64,000 nt of DNA from Betaproteobacteria bacterium. GTDB taxonomy: Bacteria > Bdellovibrionota_B > Oligoflexia > Silvanigrellales > Silvanigrellaceae. A model generated the notes under the pieces. The model was not told the DNA's origin. It ran no database searches and worked only from the letters and a program-made list of their open reading frames with translations. The DNA lies in contig VGHE01000001.1 of NCBI GenBank assembly GCA_016868315.1, forward strand, positions 490,897 to 554,896, read 5' to 3'. Below, in pieces: positions 9,383 to 18,716 of the stretch (its first letter is position 1; the number at the start of each line of letters is the position of its first letter). A program made the position numbers and the translations under genes.

Positions 9383-9970
9383 ATGCTGGTGAGCGCATTG
9401 TTTCGCAAAATTTCAACGCTGAGCCTGGGTGTCCTTCTGGCATCGACTGCATTGTCTGCAAACCAGCAAAGCGCATTTGCTGCTCCCGCCGGTGGCAAGC
9501 CGGGCGTGAATGCAACCCGTGTTGCTCTCATCGATTTCCAGGTTGCCATTCTTCAAACAGAAGAAGGCAAGGCGGCCAAAGCCAAAATTGAGAAAGAACT
9601 CGATTCACGCAAAAAAGAGCTCCTGACTCAGCAGTCCGAGCTCAAGAAAATGGAAGATGATTTCGATGCGAAGCGCTCAGTTCTGACAGAGGAAGATAAA
9701 GCTTCGAGAACCCGTGAGCTGCAAGGCAAGTTGATGGCGTTCCAGCGTTCTCAGATGGCTCTCGAACAGGAAGTGCGCCAGAAGGAAATGCAGGAAACAC
9801 AGAAAATCTTCCAAAACCTTTCTTCACTTGTGGAAGAGTACGCCAAGAAAAATAATTTTGACTTGGTTTTCGAAAAAGGTGCAGGTGCGGTTCTCTACGT
9901 TGCGCGTGGTTCAGACATTACATCCGACATCGTTAGCCTCTACAATCAGCGCCACAAGGTCAAAAAATGA
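9383..9970 (+). CDS. skp: OmpH/Skp-family periplasmic chaperone
   Basis: A 195-residue protein with a signal peptide (cleavage near SAFA/APAGG). The segment RVALIDFQVAILQTEEGKAA follows, then a long, strongly helical Lys/Glu-rich coiled-coil region (about residues 70-150) and the closing motif NFDLVFEKGAGAVLYV with ITSDIVSLYN. Skp trimers hold unfolded outer-membrane proteins for BamA, which is the preceding gene. ATG at 9383 is chosen because GGAGG (9373-9377) lies five bases upstream; the ATG at 9371 would place this site inside the coding region. Its stop overlaps the lpxD start (ATGA). Confidence 0.9.
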   Translation: MLVSALFRKISTLSLGVLLASTALSANQQSAFAAPAGGKPGVNATRVALIDFQVAILQTEEGKAAKAKIEKELDSRKKELLTQQSELKKMEDDFDAKRSVLTEEDKASRTRELQGKLMAFQRSQMALEQEVRQKEMQETQKIFQNLSSLVEEYAKKNNFDLVFEKGAGAVLYVARGSDITSDIVSLYNQRHKVKK

Positions 9971-11043
9971 AAAGCCTGACTCTCGCGGAGCTCGTCGAGA
10001 GGTTTGGCTGTGTTGTTCACGAGTGCTCTGGAGTGGCCGCTTCAGAGCCGCTGACTGGCATTTCAACTTTGTCGTCAGCAGAATCGAGACAAATCTCGTT
10101 CCTAACCAACTCGCGGTATTTTGAAGATGCGCTCACCTCGAAGGCGGGCGCAATTTTGTGCAGTGCACATGATGCGCAGCAGCTTGCTGCGCGCGCTCTT
10201 CAAAGCGGAGCGACTGAGGTCAATAAGACGCTGCTTGTGTGTCGTAATCCATACGCGACTTTTGCTCGCATTTCGCAATACTTTTTCGAGCCACGGCACG
10301 ATCCGCATGGTCGCCCCGCCTTTGCATACGTCGATGCAACTGCTGTGATTCACGAAAGTGCAAACCTTTTTCCCTTTGTTTATGTTGGCCCAGGTGCGCG
10401 CATTGGTGCACGTAGCGTGCTCTATCCGGGAAGTTTTGTTGGTGCAGCTGCAATTGTGGGCGACGACTGCCTCATTCACCCTAATGCCGTCATACGCGAG
10501 GGCTGCAAGCTGGGCGACAGATGCATTCTGAATCCGGGGGCAGTGGTCGGTGGCGATGGCTTTGGTTTTGCTCCCGATGGTGCAGAGAATGTTAAAATCC
10601 CCCAAACAGGTGGTGTAGTTCTCGGCAACGACGTTGAGCTCGGAAGCAATGCTTCGGTCGATCGTGGTGCTCTTTCTGACACTCGAATCGGCGAACAAAC
10701 GAAAATAGATTCGCTCGTTCAAGTGGGACACAACGCAATTGTTGGACGCGCTTGCTTTCTGGCCGCGGGAACTGGCGTTGCCGGTTCAACCGAGATTGGC
10801 AACAGGGTGACCCTAGCAGGGCAGGTGGGTGTCGTAGGCCACATAAAAATTGCGGACAACATTACTGTGCTGGCACAAGCTGGTGTGACCAGAAATTTGG
10901 AGGAGGCTGGAGTTTATTCGGGCTTTCCTGCAAGACCAAACCGCGAACAACTTTCTTTTGATGCGAGTCTGAACTGCATGGTGAAAGACTACAACGAGAA
11001 ACGCAAAGCCAAACTACAAAAATCTGAAACCAATGACCAATAA
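9967..11043 (+). CDS. lpxD: UDP-3-O-acylglucosamine N-acyltransferase
   Basis: This 358-residue acyltransferase catalyses the third step of lipid A synthesis. It has an N-terminal uridine-binding domain (SLTLAELVERFGC...ISFLTNSRY). A left-handed beta-helix of hexapeptide repeats follows (PFVYVGPGARIGARSV, GVVLGNDVELGSNASVDRG). The catalytic histidine lies in VQVGHNAIVG, and AGSTEIGNRVTLAGQVGVVGH is conserved. The C-terminal tail is slightly longer than in E. coli LpxD. The ATG overlaps the skp stop by four bases. Confidence 0.95.
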   Translation: MKSLTLAELVERFGCVVHECSGVAASEPLTGISTLSSAESRQISFLTNSRYFEDALTSKAGAILCSAHDAQQLAARALQSGATEVNKTLLVCRNPYATFARISQYFFEPRHDPHGRPAFAYVDATAVIHESANLFPFVYVGPGARIGARSVLYPGSFVGAAAIVGDDCLIHPNAVIREGCKLGDRCILNPGAVVGGDGFGFAPDGAENVKIPQTGGVVLGNDVELGSNASVDRGALSDTRIGEQTKIDSLVQVGHNAIVGRACFLAAGTGVAGSTEIGNRVTLAGQVGVVGHIKIADNITVLAQAGVTRNLEEAGVYSGFPARPNREQLSFDASLNCMVKDYNEKRKAKLQKSETNDQ

Positions 11044-11068
11044 TGTTACCTGTGGGAGTGTGCTGAAA

Positions 11069-11539
11069 ATGGAATCTGCAAAACCTTTGTTTGACTATCA
11101 AAGAGTGTGTGAACTCTTGCCGCATCGTCCACCTCTGCTTCTGGTCGACAAGGTCATGTCCATCGACTTTGATGCTCTCGAAATTCACGCTGTTAAATGT
11201 GTGACTGCGGGCGAACCCTATTTGGCAGGACATTTTCCAGGTCAGCCGATTGTGCCGGGAGTTTACCTCGTTGAAGGTTTGGCTCAAACCGCAGCTGCAA
11301 TGTGTTTTGCAAATTTTGAGCGCGAGAAACAACAGGTCGAGAAAAAATGCATGCTCACTGGCGTTGATGAAGTCAAATTCCGTCGTCCGGTTGTGCCTGG
11401 TGATGTCATTCACTACCACGCGAAGTATGATCGCCACCGTGGACCGTTCGTATGGTTCAATGGTACTGCAAAGGTTGACGGCGAAGTTGTCGCAGAGGCT
11501 AAGTTCTCCGCAATCTTGGCCAAGGCGCCGCGCACCTAA
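11069..11539 (+). CDS. fabZ: 3-hydroxyacyl-ACP dehydratase FabZ
   Basis: This hot-dog-fold dehydratase of about 156 residues has LLPHRPPLLLVDKV at the N-terminus, the catalytic His55 in HFPGQPIVPGV and the catalytic Glu69 in LVEGLAQTAA. It supplies unsaturated acyl-ACP for phospholipids, and its position between lpxD and lpxA balances that flux with lipid A. ATG at 11069 follows GGGAG at 11054-11058; an in-frame ATG at 11033 would overlap lpxD by 11 bases and cannot be excluded. Confidence 0.95.
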   Translation: MESAKPLFDYQRVCELLPHRPPLLLVDKVMSIDFDALEIHAVKCVTAGEPYLAGHFPGQPIVPGVYLVEGLAQTAAAMCFANFEREKQQVEKKCMLTGVDEVKFRRPVVPGDVIHYHAKYDRHRGPFVWFNGTAKVDGEVVAEAKFSAILAKAPRT

Positions 11540-11592
11540 GGTTGGCTGCCTCTAAAATCGCACTGCAACCCAGTTCACGAAGGAAGATTACC

Positions 11593-12426
11593 GTGAGTCA
11601 CAATGTCACCATCCATCCGACAGCCATCGTACATCCGGGCGCTGAGCTCGACACCGACGTGGTCATTGGACCTTTTTGCACTGTGGGAGCGAACGTTAAG
11701 GTCGGTCGCGGAACGCGCCTCATTTCGCATGTCGTTCTCGATGGCCACACGACTTTGGGTGAACACAATGAGGTGTTTCCGTTCGCGAGTGTTGGCACAG
11801 TTCCTCAGGATCTCAAGTACAAGGGTGAACCAACACTCTTGTTGATTGGTGACCGCAACAAAATTCGAGAGTGCGCAACACTCCAGCCAGGTACCGTGCA
11901 AGGTGGGGGTAAAACGGTCGTTGGCAACAACAACCTGTTTATGGCCTACACTCACGTGGCTCACGATTGCATCATCGGCAACGACAACATTTTTGCCAAC
12001 TCGGTGCAGCTGTCTGGGCATGTTGAAATCCACAACGGTGTAGTGGTTGGCGGAATCTCTGGAATCCACCAGTTCTGCCGTATTGGCGACATGGCCATGA
12101 TTGCCGCGGGTTCCATTGTGGTTCAGGATGTTCCGAATTTTTGTGTTGCACAGGGCGACCGAGCAAGCCTGCGCGGCATGAACGTTATTGGCATGAAGCG
12201 TAAAGGGCTGACGGCTTCTGACCTTGCAGCGCTCAAATCCGTTTACAAACAATTCTTCCTCTCTCCCTTGCCGACGGTTGATGAAACCGTGGAAGCTTGC
12301 CGGAGCAAAGGCCTGCTGGACAATCCGCATGCCCAGCGTCTGTCTGAATTCATTCGGACTGCACGCCGCGGTGTTGTTCGCCCGGCCGCTGGAGGAAACA
12401 GCGATGAACTCTCAGCCACAATTTGA
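11593..12426 (+). CDS. lpxA: UDP-N-acetylglucosamine acyltransferase
   Basis: A 277-residue enzyme of the first committed lipid A step. Hexapeptide repeats begin at once (IHPTAIVHPGAELDTDVVIG). The catalytic histidine lies in HVAHDCIIGND, the QLSGHVEIHNGVVVGGISGIHQF segment is conserved, and the helical C-terminal domain contains GMKRKGLTASDLAALKSVYK. The start is a GTG with AGGAAG at 11581-11586; the frame could run back to a TTG at 11542 but that has no support. The 3' end overlaps lpxB by 23 bases. Confidence 0.95.
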   Translation: MSHNVTIHPTAIVHPGAELDTDVVIGPFCTVGANVKVGRGTRLISHVVLDGHTTLGEHNEVFPFASVGTVPQDLKYKGEPTLLLIGDRNKIRECATLQPGTVQGGGKTVVGNNNLFMAYTHVAHDCIIGNDNIFANSVQLSGHVEIHNGVVVGGISGIHQFCRIGDMAMIAAGSIVVQDVPNFCVAQGDRASLRGMNVIGMKRKGLTASDLAALKSVYKQFFLSPLPTVDETVEACRSKGLLDNPHAQRLSEFIRTARRGVVRPAAGGNSDELSATI

Positions 12427-13687
12427 GAAGCGCGAACTTTCGGTTTGCATCGTGGCTGGTGAAGCCAGTGGTGATGCGCAGGGCGCATTGCTTGTTAAAG
12501 CGCTGCGCGCTGAACTTGATGCCTCCGGCGTTCGGCTGAACGCGTGGGGAAGTGGCGGCAAGCTTATGAAGGCTGCCGGAGTTGAGACTCTCGTGCACAT
12601 CGAAGAGCTCAGTGCCATGGGATTCGTTGAGGTGCTGACTGTTTATCCGCGCATCTCTGCTGCAGCTCATCGGCTTGGGAATGCACTGAGTTTGCGTCGT
12701 CCGGACATTACGGTTTTGATTGATTATCCTGGTTTGAATTTGCGGCTGATGGAGGATGCTTTTCATTTGGGGTCGTGTGTTGTTTATCACATCCCTCCAA
12801 AAGTTTGGGCACATGGCGCTCGCCGAGCTGCGCGTCTCCGTGACTCCAGCTACCTTGTCACCTGCATTTTACCTTTCGAGGAGGCTCTGCTGAAACGTGC
12901 TGGGGTCAACGCACGCTTCATTGGCAACCCGCTCAAAGATGAAATTTCTGATTTTTTAAGCTCTGTTGAAAAACGAAAATCAGCCAACAGCAATCAAACT
13001 CTTGTTGGTATTGTTCCGGGGAGCCGAAGTGGTGAAATTGAAAAGGTCTTCCCCACGCTCGTGCAGGCTTTTGTGCGCACGAGGAGAGCCTCTGCACAGG
13101 AATTGAAGGCTGTTGTGCCGGTTGCAAACACCGTTTCACGGTCACACCTGGAGTCGATTTTGCTGAGGGAACTGGCTCAGGAAGGTGCTGAGAAGTTGCG
13201 GGCCGATTTTGAACTTGTGTCGGAATCTTCTCTCAAGTCGGTGCTCTCGGAGTGCAGCTACGCCTGGGTTTGTTCGGGAACTGCAGCTCTCGAGACAGCT
13301 CTGCTCGGCATTCCCATGTCGGTTGTCTACAAGATGCATTGGATGAGTTACGGTATTGCCAAGCGGCTCGTGAATTTACCGCATGTCAGTCTTGTGAATC
13401 TTTGTGCAGGGCGTGAACTTGTTCCTGAGTACATTCAAGATGCGGCAACCGTAGAAGCACTTTCTGCGCATGCTCTTGCAATTCTAAATTCACCTGAAAA
13501 ATCTGATGCCATGAAGTCCGAGCTCGCCAGTTTGCGTGGAGTTTTTCCTGAGCACAGTGCGCGCAATGCAGCGCGTGCGATTCTCGAGTGCTATGGGCAG
13601 CTGCCCTCCGAGCCTGCGCATCGTTTTCACTACAAATCAGCGCGCGATGTCTGGCGTGAGGAACGCGAGTGGGGACTCAACCAGTGA
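12404..13687 (+). CDS. lpxB: Lipid-A-disaccharide synthase
   Basis: The 427-residue glycosyltransferase condenses UDP-diacylglucosamine with lipid X. Recognisable segments are VCIVAGEASGDAQGALL at the N-terminus, VLIDYPGLNLRL, VVYHIPPKVWAHGARR, VGIVPGSRSGEIEKVFPTL and VCSGTAALETALLGIPMSVVYK. It is about 45 residues longer than E. coli LpxB, mostly in a C-terminal tail (HRFHYKSARDVWREEREWG). ATG at 12404 follows GGAGG at 12391-12395 and lies inside the end of lpxA. Its stop overlaps the GTG of the next gene. Confidence 0.94.
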   Translation: MNSQPQFEKRELSVCIVAGEASGDAQGALLVKALRAELDASGVRLNAWGSGGKLMKAAGVETLVHIEELSAMGFVEVLTVYPRISAAAHRLGNALSLRRPDITVLIDYPGLNLRLMEDAFHLGSCVVYHIPPKVWAHGARRAARLRDSSYLVTCILPFEEALLKRAGVNARFIGNPLKDEISDFLSSVEKRKSANSNQTLVGIVPGSRSGEIEKVFPTLVQAFVRTRRASAQELKAVVPVANTVSRSHLESILLRELAQEGAEKLRADFELVSESSLKSVLSECSYAWVCSGTAALETALLGIPMSVVYKMHWMSYGIAKRLVNLPHVSLVNLCAGRELVPEYIQDAATVEALSAHALAILNSPEKSDAMKSELASLRGVFPEHSARNAARAILECYGQLPSEPAHRFHYKSARDVWREEREWGLNQ

Positions 13688-15570
13688 GCAGCACGCAGAC
13701 GAATACCTCGAACATCGCATCGGCAGATTCCACTGACCTGCAAAGCAAGACTCAGCGCACAGCACGTATCAACCATCCTTTGCGTTCAATCATCTGGAGA
13801 GCCGCTCGGCTAGACGTTGTTACAGGTGTTTTGATTAGCCCTGTGCACGCTCTGTGCGAGGTAGCCCTGGGATTTGTGACGGGTGCTCTGCTGCAGCTTA
13901 TTTTTTCTTCTGCATCGGAAAATAATTTTCAACGTATATTGCCGAAAGCTCTCGCCGATCTTTTGCCTAATCTGATTTCTGCGAGTCGCGAACAGTGGAT
14001 GACACTTGTTCCTGCAATGTTGGTGCTTGTGGGTTTTTGTCGCATGCTCACAAGCTTTGGCAGCAACTATTTGCTGGAACGTGCAGGGCATCGGGTTGCT
14101 CACGCTTTGAGAACACAGTTTCTCGATTCCTATTTGCAGACCTCTGGTCGCGTGCTTGATACACGCAATCCCGATGAGGTCACAAACCGCATTTTGCTTG
14201 ACACAACTCTGTTGCAGGGGCTCGTGAGCAAGGGAACCATTGGTGCATTACGTGATGGGCTGGTTGTTGTTGGCACTGCGCTCGCTATGCTCTATATTGC
14301 GTCTTACTTTTTTATTGTTTTGTTGTTTGTTTTTATTCCTGTTTTCCTTGCATTACGTTGGGTTTCGCGGCGGTTAGAATTCTACACACGTGAGAGTGCT
14401 CGGCGTCAGGTGGAGCTGGCCACTCGTGGGATGCAGACACGCAATGGTCTGGCTGCGATTTACGGTATGGGTGCGCAAAGCCGTGAAAAGCACGACTTGC
14501 AGTTGCTCTCCAACGAGTACTTTCAATTTATTCGCAAAACCTTTTTGCTGCGTGTGGGTTTTCGACCTGCCATGGAAGTCTTCGCTGTTGCTATTCTTGC
14601 TCTGGCGCTGCAGTGGCGTCTCAACACGGCCGGTGAAGTGGACGTTGCATCGTATTCCACCGTTTTTGTGCTTGCAGCGTTGTCGTTTCGCCCACTGAAG
14701 AATGTTTCTGGTTTCGTTTCGCAGTTCGCCGAGCTGAAGGCCGTTTGGAGCCGTCTGACCGACGAATGGGATGTTGTTCATACTGCGACTCATCGGCCGC
14801 AGTATTCTTTGCAGTCTGAGGTGCTGCGCCCGGGCGTAGCATTGCGGGTTTTTGACCTTGCCTACGATTCTCTCGATGGTCGCCGCATTCTTTATCCGAC
14901 CTCAATCGACTTCAAAGAGGGGCAACGCATCGCTCTTGTTGGAGAAAGTGGTGCTGGTAAATCAACTCTTTTGCGCTTACTTGCAGGACTTCTGCCACCG
15001 AATCAGGGACAGGTTGTGGGTGCCTCAAAATCGCTTTTGGCTACGCAGTCTCCCTATGTTTTTCAAGGCTCAATTTTTGAGAATATTGTTTATCCGCAGC
15101 TCCCAGAACAATCCTCGGAGTTGCGCCGTGCACGAGAGCGCGCTTTGGAGCTCGTGTTGACACTGATGCTGGCGCACACGGCTGCAGGAGCCGAACTTTT
15201 CTTGAACAAGAAAGTGGGTTTCATGGGCGAGGGGTTGTCTGGTGGTGAAAAGGCACGTGTCGCCTTGGCTCGGTTGTTGTTTGCCGACAAGCCTATTTTG
15301 TTGCTCGATGAACCTACGGCCAACCTGGATGCGACTTCCGCTGCGGCGTTTTGGGAAGCTGTCTGGCGCTGGCAACGCATGCCCGGGCGTGCTCGTACGG
15401 TTGTTGCTGTAACCCACGCGCGCAAAGAGCTCGAGCACTTCGACGAAGCCTATCTCTTTTCTGAAGGGAAACACGTTTGGAGTGGTTCCGGTAAAGAGGC
15501 ATCTGTGCTCGAAATGTCCGATCCCCAGAAGCTCTTAAAGCATGTAGTTCCGGAGCCTCTGCCGACATGA
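13684..15570 (+). CDS. msbA: MsbA-like lipid A/LPS core flippase (ABC exporter)
   Basis: About 628 residues in the half-transporter layout: an N-terminal six-helix membrane domain (residues about 40-340) and a C-terminal ATPase with Walker A GESGAGKST (near residue 419), signature LSGGEKARVALARLL and Walker B ILLLDEPTANLD. The switch histidine is in VAVTHARKEL. In this context it most likely flips lipid A core across the inner membrane. The transmembrane domain is divergent, so another lipid substrate is possible. GTG at 13684 makes a GTGA overlap with lpxB; a GTG at 13669 is the alternative. Confidence 0.8.
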   Translation: MSSTQTNTSNIASADSTDLQSKTQRTARINHPLRSIIWRAARLDVVTGVLISPVHALCEVALGFVTGALLQLIFSSASENNFQRILPKALADLLPNLISASREQWMTLVPAMLVLVGFCRMLTSFGSNYLLERAGHRVAHALRTQFLDSYLQTSGRVLDTRNPDEVTNRILLDTTLLQGLVSKGTIGALRDGLVVVGTALAMLYIASYFFIVLLFVFIPVFLALRWVSRRLEFYTRESARRQVELATRGMQTRNGLAAIYGMGAQSREKHDLQLLSNEYFQFIRKTFLLRVGFRPAMEVFAVAILALALQWRLNTAGEVDVASYSTVFVLAALSFRPLKNVSGFVSQFAELKAVWSRLTDEWDVVHTATHRPQYSLQSEVLRPGVALRVFDLAYDSLDGRRILYPTSIDFKEGQRIALVGESGAGKSTLLRLLAGLLPPNQGQVVGASKSLLATQSPYVFQGSIFENIVYPQLPEQSSELRRARERALELVLTLMLAHTAAGAELFLNKKVGFMGEGLSGGEKARVALARLLFADKPILLLDEPTANLDATSAAAFWEAVWRWQRMPGRARTVVAVTHARKELEHFDEAYLFSEGKHVWSGSGKEASVLEMSDPQKLLKHVVPEPLPT

Positions 15571-16895
15571 GTCTTGCGTGGAGCGAATATCTGCGGTCGC
15601 AAATTGAACGTCCGCTGCTCTTGCGCGACGCGTGGTTCGCTGTTGTGAGTGCGCTTTTCTTGCTGCCGTTAAGTTTTGTGTGGTCTGCTTTGGCGGCTGT
15701 GCGTGCAAGGAAGCGAAAGAAGCTCTCTGCACATCATGGCAGTGAACCTTGGGTTATTTCAGTAGGAAACGTGTCGGTCGGGGGCTCTGGTAAAAGTCCG
15801 ATTGTGCGCTCCGTGGCGCGTTTGGCATTAAATTCAGGTTACGATGTTGGGGTTTTTACCCGTGGGGTGGGACGCAATCAGGGCCAGCCTTTTCTCCTTT
15901 GCATCGATTCATCTTCGCAAGACATACCGACTGAAGCTTGGGAGAAGTTGAGCGATGAAACCATGGAACACCTTTTGCAATTGCGTCCGGTGCTCGCTCT
16001 AGGCGCAAAGATTTGGTTTGCTCAAGGGGTGAACCGCTCGCAGCTTCTCAACGACTTGCTGCACGCGCGGAAGGAATTTCAGTTGTATCCTTTCGCGAGC
16101 AAGCAGCGTCCTCTGATGATTTTAGTCGACGATGGCCTGCAGCAAACTGCACTCCCAGTGCACCGTGACGTGGTCGTCTGGGACCCTCATTCGCTCACAT
16201 CTGCTCCGCGTTTTGCTTTGCCCTTTGGCCCCTACAGGTCGGGTTGGCGCTGGGCTCGGCCATGGGGAAAGTCTCTTCCACACGCTGATATTGTTGTTTG
16301 GTCGAGAATGCGTTCTGCCGCTGAGAGATCCGCTTTTGAAGACCAAACAAAAAGAGCAGCCTCGGTTCTTTTCGGTGAGCTGCAGCGGGGTACTCACTCG
16401 GATGCCCTTCGTCAGAAGGCAATGGCACATCCGCAAACGCAATTCAGTGCAGTTGAGAAGACCTGGCTTGCCCGGGTGAGCCTTGCAGAACCTGCTCCCG
16501 GCTTTGGACTTGAGGCGATTGATTTTGAGCAAGTCCCGAGCGAGGTAAGCTTGTTGTGCGGGATCGCCAGGCCAGATCGATTTAAAAAGTCATTCCTTGA
16601 ATTTTGTGCTCAAGAGAGGCTGACGCCGCAAGTGGTTGGGGTGTTTCAGTGTGCTGACCACGGGGAACTCGACCCGAAGGTGCAACGTCTTTTGGACGAG
16701 AACTGTGCCGTGCTCACGACGCTTAAAGATCTTTGTCGATGGTGGAAAACCCCCGAGTTTAAGCAACTCATGAAGAAACAACGATTGTTTGTGTTGAGTC
16801 TTGAAGTCGATCTTATCTCAGCAGCCACCGGGGCGTCTGGGTTAGATGTCGAATGTTTTTTTCCCGGATCAAAAGAACAGGTGAACCATGACTGA
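15567..16895 (+). CDS. lpxK: Tetraacyldisaccharide 4'-kinase, unusually long
   Basis: It has the N-terminal membrane-associated helix (WFAVVSALFLLPLSFVWSAL), the P-loop GNVSVGGSGKSP (near residue 67), LALGAKIWFAQG, and the conserved MILVDDGLQQTALPVHRDVVVWD. The closing segment LCGIARPDRFKKSFLEF..HGELDPKVQ..AVLTTLKDLCRW is also typical. LpxK phosphorylates the lipid A disaccharide. At 442 residues it is roughly 100 longer than E. coli LpxK; the extra sequence is mostly in the middle (about residues 230-310) and a C-terminal extension. Start overlaps the msbA stop (ATGA). Confidence 0.9.
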   Translation: MSLAWSEYLRSQIERPLLLRDAWFAVVSALFLLPLSFVWSALAAVRARKRKKLSAHHGSEPWVISVGNVSVGGSGKSPIVRSVARLALNSGYDVGVFTRGVGRNQGQPFLLCIDSSSQDIPTEAWEKLSDETMEHLLQLRPVLALGAKIWFAQGVNRSQLLNDLLHARKEFQLYPFASKQRPLMILVDDGLQQTALPVHRDVVVWDPHSLTSAPRFALPFGPYRSGWRWARPWGKSLPHADIVVWSRMRSAAERSAFEDQTKRAASVLFGELQRGTHSDALRQKAMAHPQTQFSAVEKTWLARVSLAEPAPGFGLEAIDFEQVPSEVSLLCGIARPDRFKKSFLEFCAQERLTPQVVGVFQCADHGELDPKVQRLLDENCAVLTTLKDLCRWWKTPEFKQLMKKQRLFVLSLEVDLISAATGASGLDVECFFPGSKEQVNHD

Positions 16896-17376
16896 ACCTC
16901 TAACGAAGACTGGTCCGTGGCGGGCCAACGTGGCAGCACTGGTGAAAGTCGGTGACAAGTTTTTGCGCTGCGAGAGGAGTCAGCCGCGGGGAGTGTGGCA
17001 GACCGTTCAGGGGGGGATTGAGGAGTCAGATAAGTCCCTGCAGGATGCACTGTGCCGTGAGCTCCACGAAGAGCTGGGAGTAGATGTCGCGCATGTGAAG
17101 ATTGTTGCCCGCTCGCGCAGCTGGAGGCGCTATTCCTTTCCCCCCGAGGTTCTCCGGGCTCATCCGGAACGCAACAACATTGGGCAAGAGCAGATGTGGT
17201 TTCTTGTTGAACTTGGCGACCCGTCCTGCATCGATTTGGAACGCTCCGAAGGCGAATTTTTTCGGGTTGAGCTGGTTGAGCTCAATCAGTTGCTTGCGAA
17301 CATTGTGGCCTGGAAATTGCCCGTTATGAAAGATTTCTGCTATGAGATGGGACTGTTGTCCCCGTTTTCAGGTTGA
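16888..17376 (+). CDS. Nudix hydrolase, RppH-like
   Basis: 162 residues with a Nudix box GIEESDKSLQDALCRELHEELGV (residues about 43-65). Flanking features recall RNA 5'-pyrophosphohydrolase RppH and diadenosine polyphosphate hydrolases: GVWQTVQGGI before the box, then YSFPPEV and GQEQMWFLVEL. The first glutamate of the consensus (G-x5-E) is Lys here, but the REL-x-EE core that binds metal is intact. It overlaps lpxK by eight bases. Role in the operon is unknown; mRNA decapping is the best family-level guess. Confidence 0.75.
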   Translation: MTEPLTKTGPWRANVAALVKVGDKFLRCERSQPRGVWQTVQGGIEESDKSLQDALCRELHEELGVDVAHVKIVARSRSWRRYSFPPEVLRAHPERNNIGQEQMWFLVELGDPSCIDLERSEGEFFRVELVELNQLLANIVAWKLPVMKDFCYEMGLLSPFSG

Positions 17377-17387
17377 TTGAGGTCATC

Positions 17388-18716
17388 ATGTCGCAAAACC
17401 AGTCGCCACTAGATCATTCTTCGAACACAGCAGGCCACCAGCCAACCCAGGCTGGTACTGCTCCAGCGGGCTACGCGTATCAGCCGTCCGATGAAATTGA
17501 TTTGGTCGAGCTGCTCGGTTTCTTCTGGAAAATTAAACTTGAAATCGCTCTTGGAGCGGTTCTTGGAATTGCTGCGGGTGCGTTTGTTGCGCTCAAAGTT
17601 CTTCCCGTCAGCTACCACACTCAAATTCCGCTTGTGCTCGACAAAAGCGAACTCGCAGTGGCTGAGCCAAAAAAGCTGGTTGAATCTTTCAACAGTGCTT
17701 TGAATGTTTCTGACAACGCTCGTCTGATTTGGCGTTCTGTGTTCAATCAATCACCCGAATTGGCGCGCACTCTGAAAGAGCTCAATCTCAATGATGAGGC
17801 GCTGGCAGCGCAGCAAGCACTGGCTGATAAACCAGAAAAAGCACCGCTGCGCTTGCGTGAGTCTGCAAGTCCTCGCGACTTTGTTCTGGATGTGCGATTG
17901 CCGGTTCAAGGGCTGACCCAACGTTCGGGCGAACTTTTTGCATCGGCTATTCAAATGGCCTTAAGTGTCAATGCAGCTGCTGCGGCCGATGCCGATAAGG
18001 ATGTTCCTTCCAAGCCAACCAATGCAAACGCACCGAGTGGTACACCTGTTCAGAATCTGCAGCCCGATGAAAGCTCGGTGGTGCGCGACCAGCTTTTGAA
18101 GGCACGACAAGAGCTTTTGAAAATTGAGTATCTGTGCAGTAAACTTGGTCGAAATCTTCCCGAATTTTTTGCGTTCGTCGGCTCTGCCGATGCAGACATG
18201 AAATCACTCCAGGTGAATTTGCCTGCACCTCCTGCAGAGGGTTCCAATACAACACAGAATATGCTGACCAGCGACTTCTACGAACAGATTGGGGTTCAGG
18301 GTCAGTTCGAGCGCATTCAACGCATGACCGCAGTTCTTTTGGCGGAAGGGCGCATGAAGCCTGAAGACGCCAACGACACGGTCACCCGAGCACTGCAGGT
18401 GCGCGATGAAATCTTTCAGTTGATTCCCATGGCGCGCCGCGAAGCCACGCGCATGGCAAGTCTCGGTTTTGGACGTCGTACATCCGTTCGTGGTGAGGTT
18501 CGTGCAGGAAGCACTGTAGCTCTCAATGCTCTTCCTATTTTGGTTCCCGCAAGTGCTTCCGGTTCAACTCTTTCGCTTGAGGCTCCTGTCAGCAAGCGCA
18601 AGATTTCGCTTGTGCTGGGTGCATTTCTAGGCGCGTTCGCGGGATTTGCCGTGGGTGGCTTGCGTGTTTTCCTGAAGAAGAACGGACAACGGTTGCGTGA
18701 GGTCATGGCTCAATGA
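17388..18716 (+). CDS. Wzz-like polysaccharide chain-length/co-polymerase protein
   Basis: A protein of about 442 residues. An N-terminal cytoplasmic tail holds the Wzz-type lead-in [16 protein letters not shown], followed by a transmembrane helix ([20 protein letters not shown]). The periplasmic domain is about 330 residues long. A second helix ([24 protein letters not shown]) and a basic tail complete it. This two-helix topology is that of Wzz/Wzc polysaccharide co-polymerases; no kinase domain is present. It would set O-antigen or capsule chain length. ATG at 17388 follows GAGG by five bases. Confidence 0.75.
   Translation: MSQNQSPLDHSSNTAGHQPTQAGTAPAGYAYQPSDEIDLVELLGFFWKIKLEIALGAVLGIAAGAFVALKVLPVSYHTQIPLVLDKSELAVAEPKKLVESFNSALNVSDNARLIWRSVFNQSPELARTLKELNLNDEALAAQQALADKPEKAPLRLRESASPRDFVLDVRLPVQGLTQRSGELFASAIQMALSVNAAAAADADKDVPSKPTNANAPSGTPVQNLQPDESSVVRDQLLKARQELLKIEYLCSKLGRNLPEFFAFVGSADADMKSLQVNLPAPPAEGSNTTQNMLTSDFYEQIGVQGQFERIQRMTAVLLAEGRMKPEDANDTVTRALQVRDEIFQLIPMARREATRMASLGFGRRTSVRGEVRAGSTVALNALPILVPASASGSTLSLEAPVSKRKISLVLGAFLGAFAGFAVGGLRVFLKKNGQRLREVMAQ

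Noticed and set aside
11575-12330. 251-codon minus-strand frame
   Set aside because: Antisense shadow of lpxA; the plus-strand protein is clearly conserved and this one has no recognisable features.
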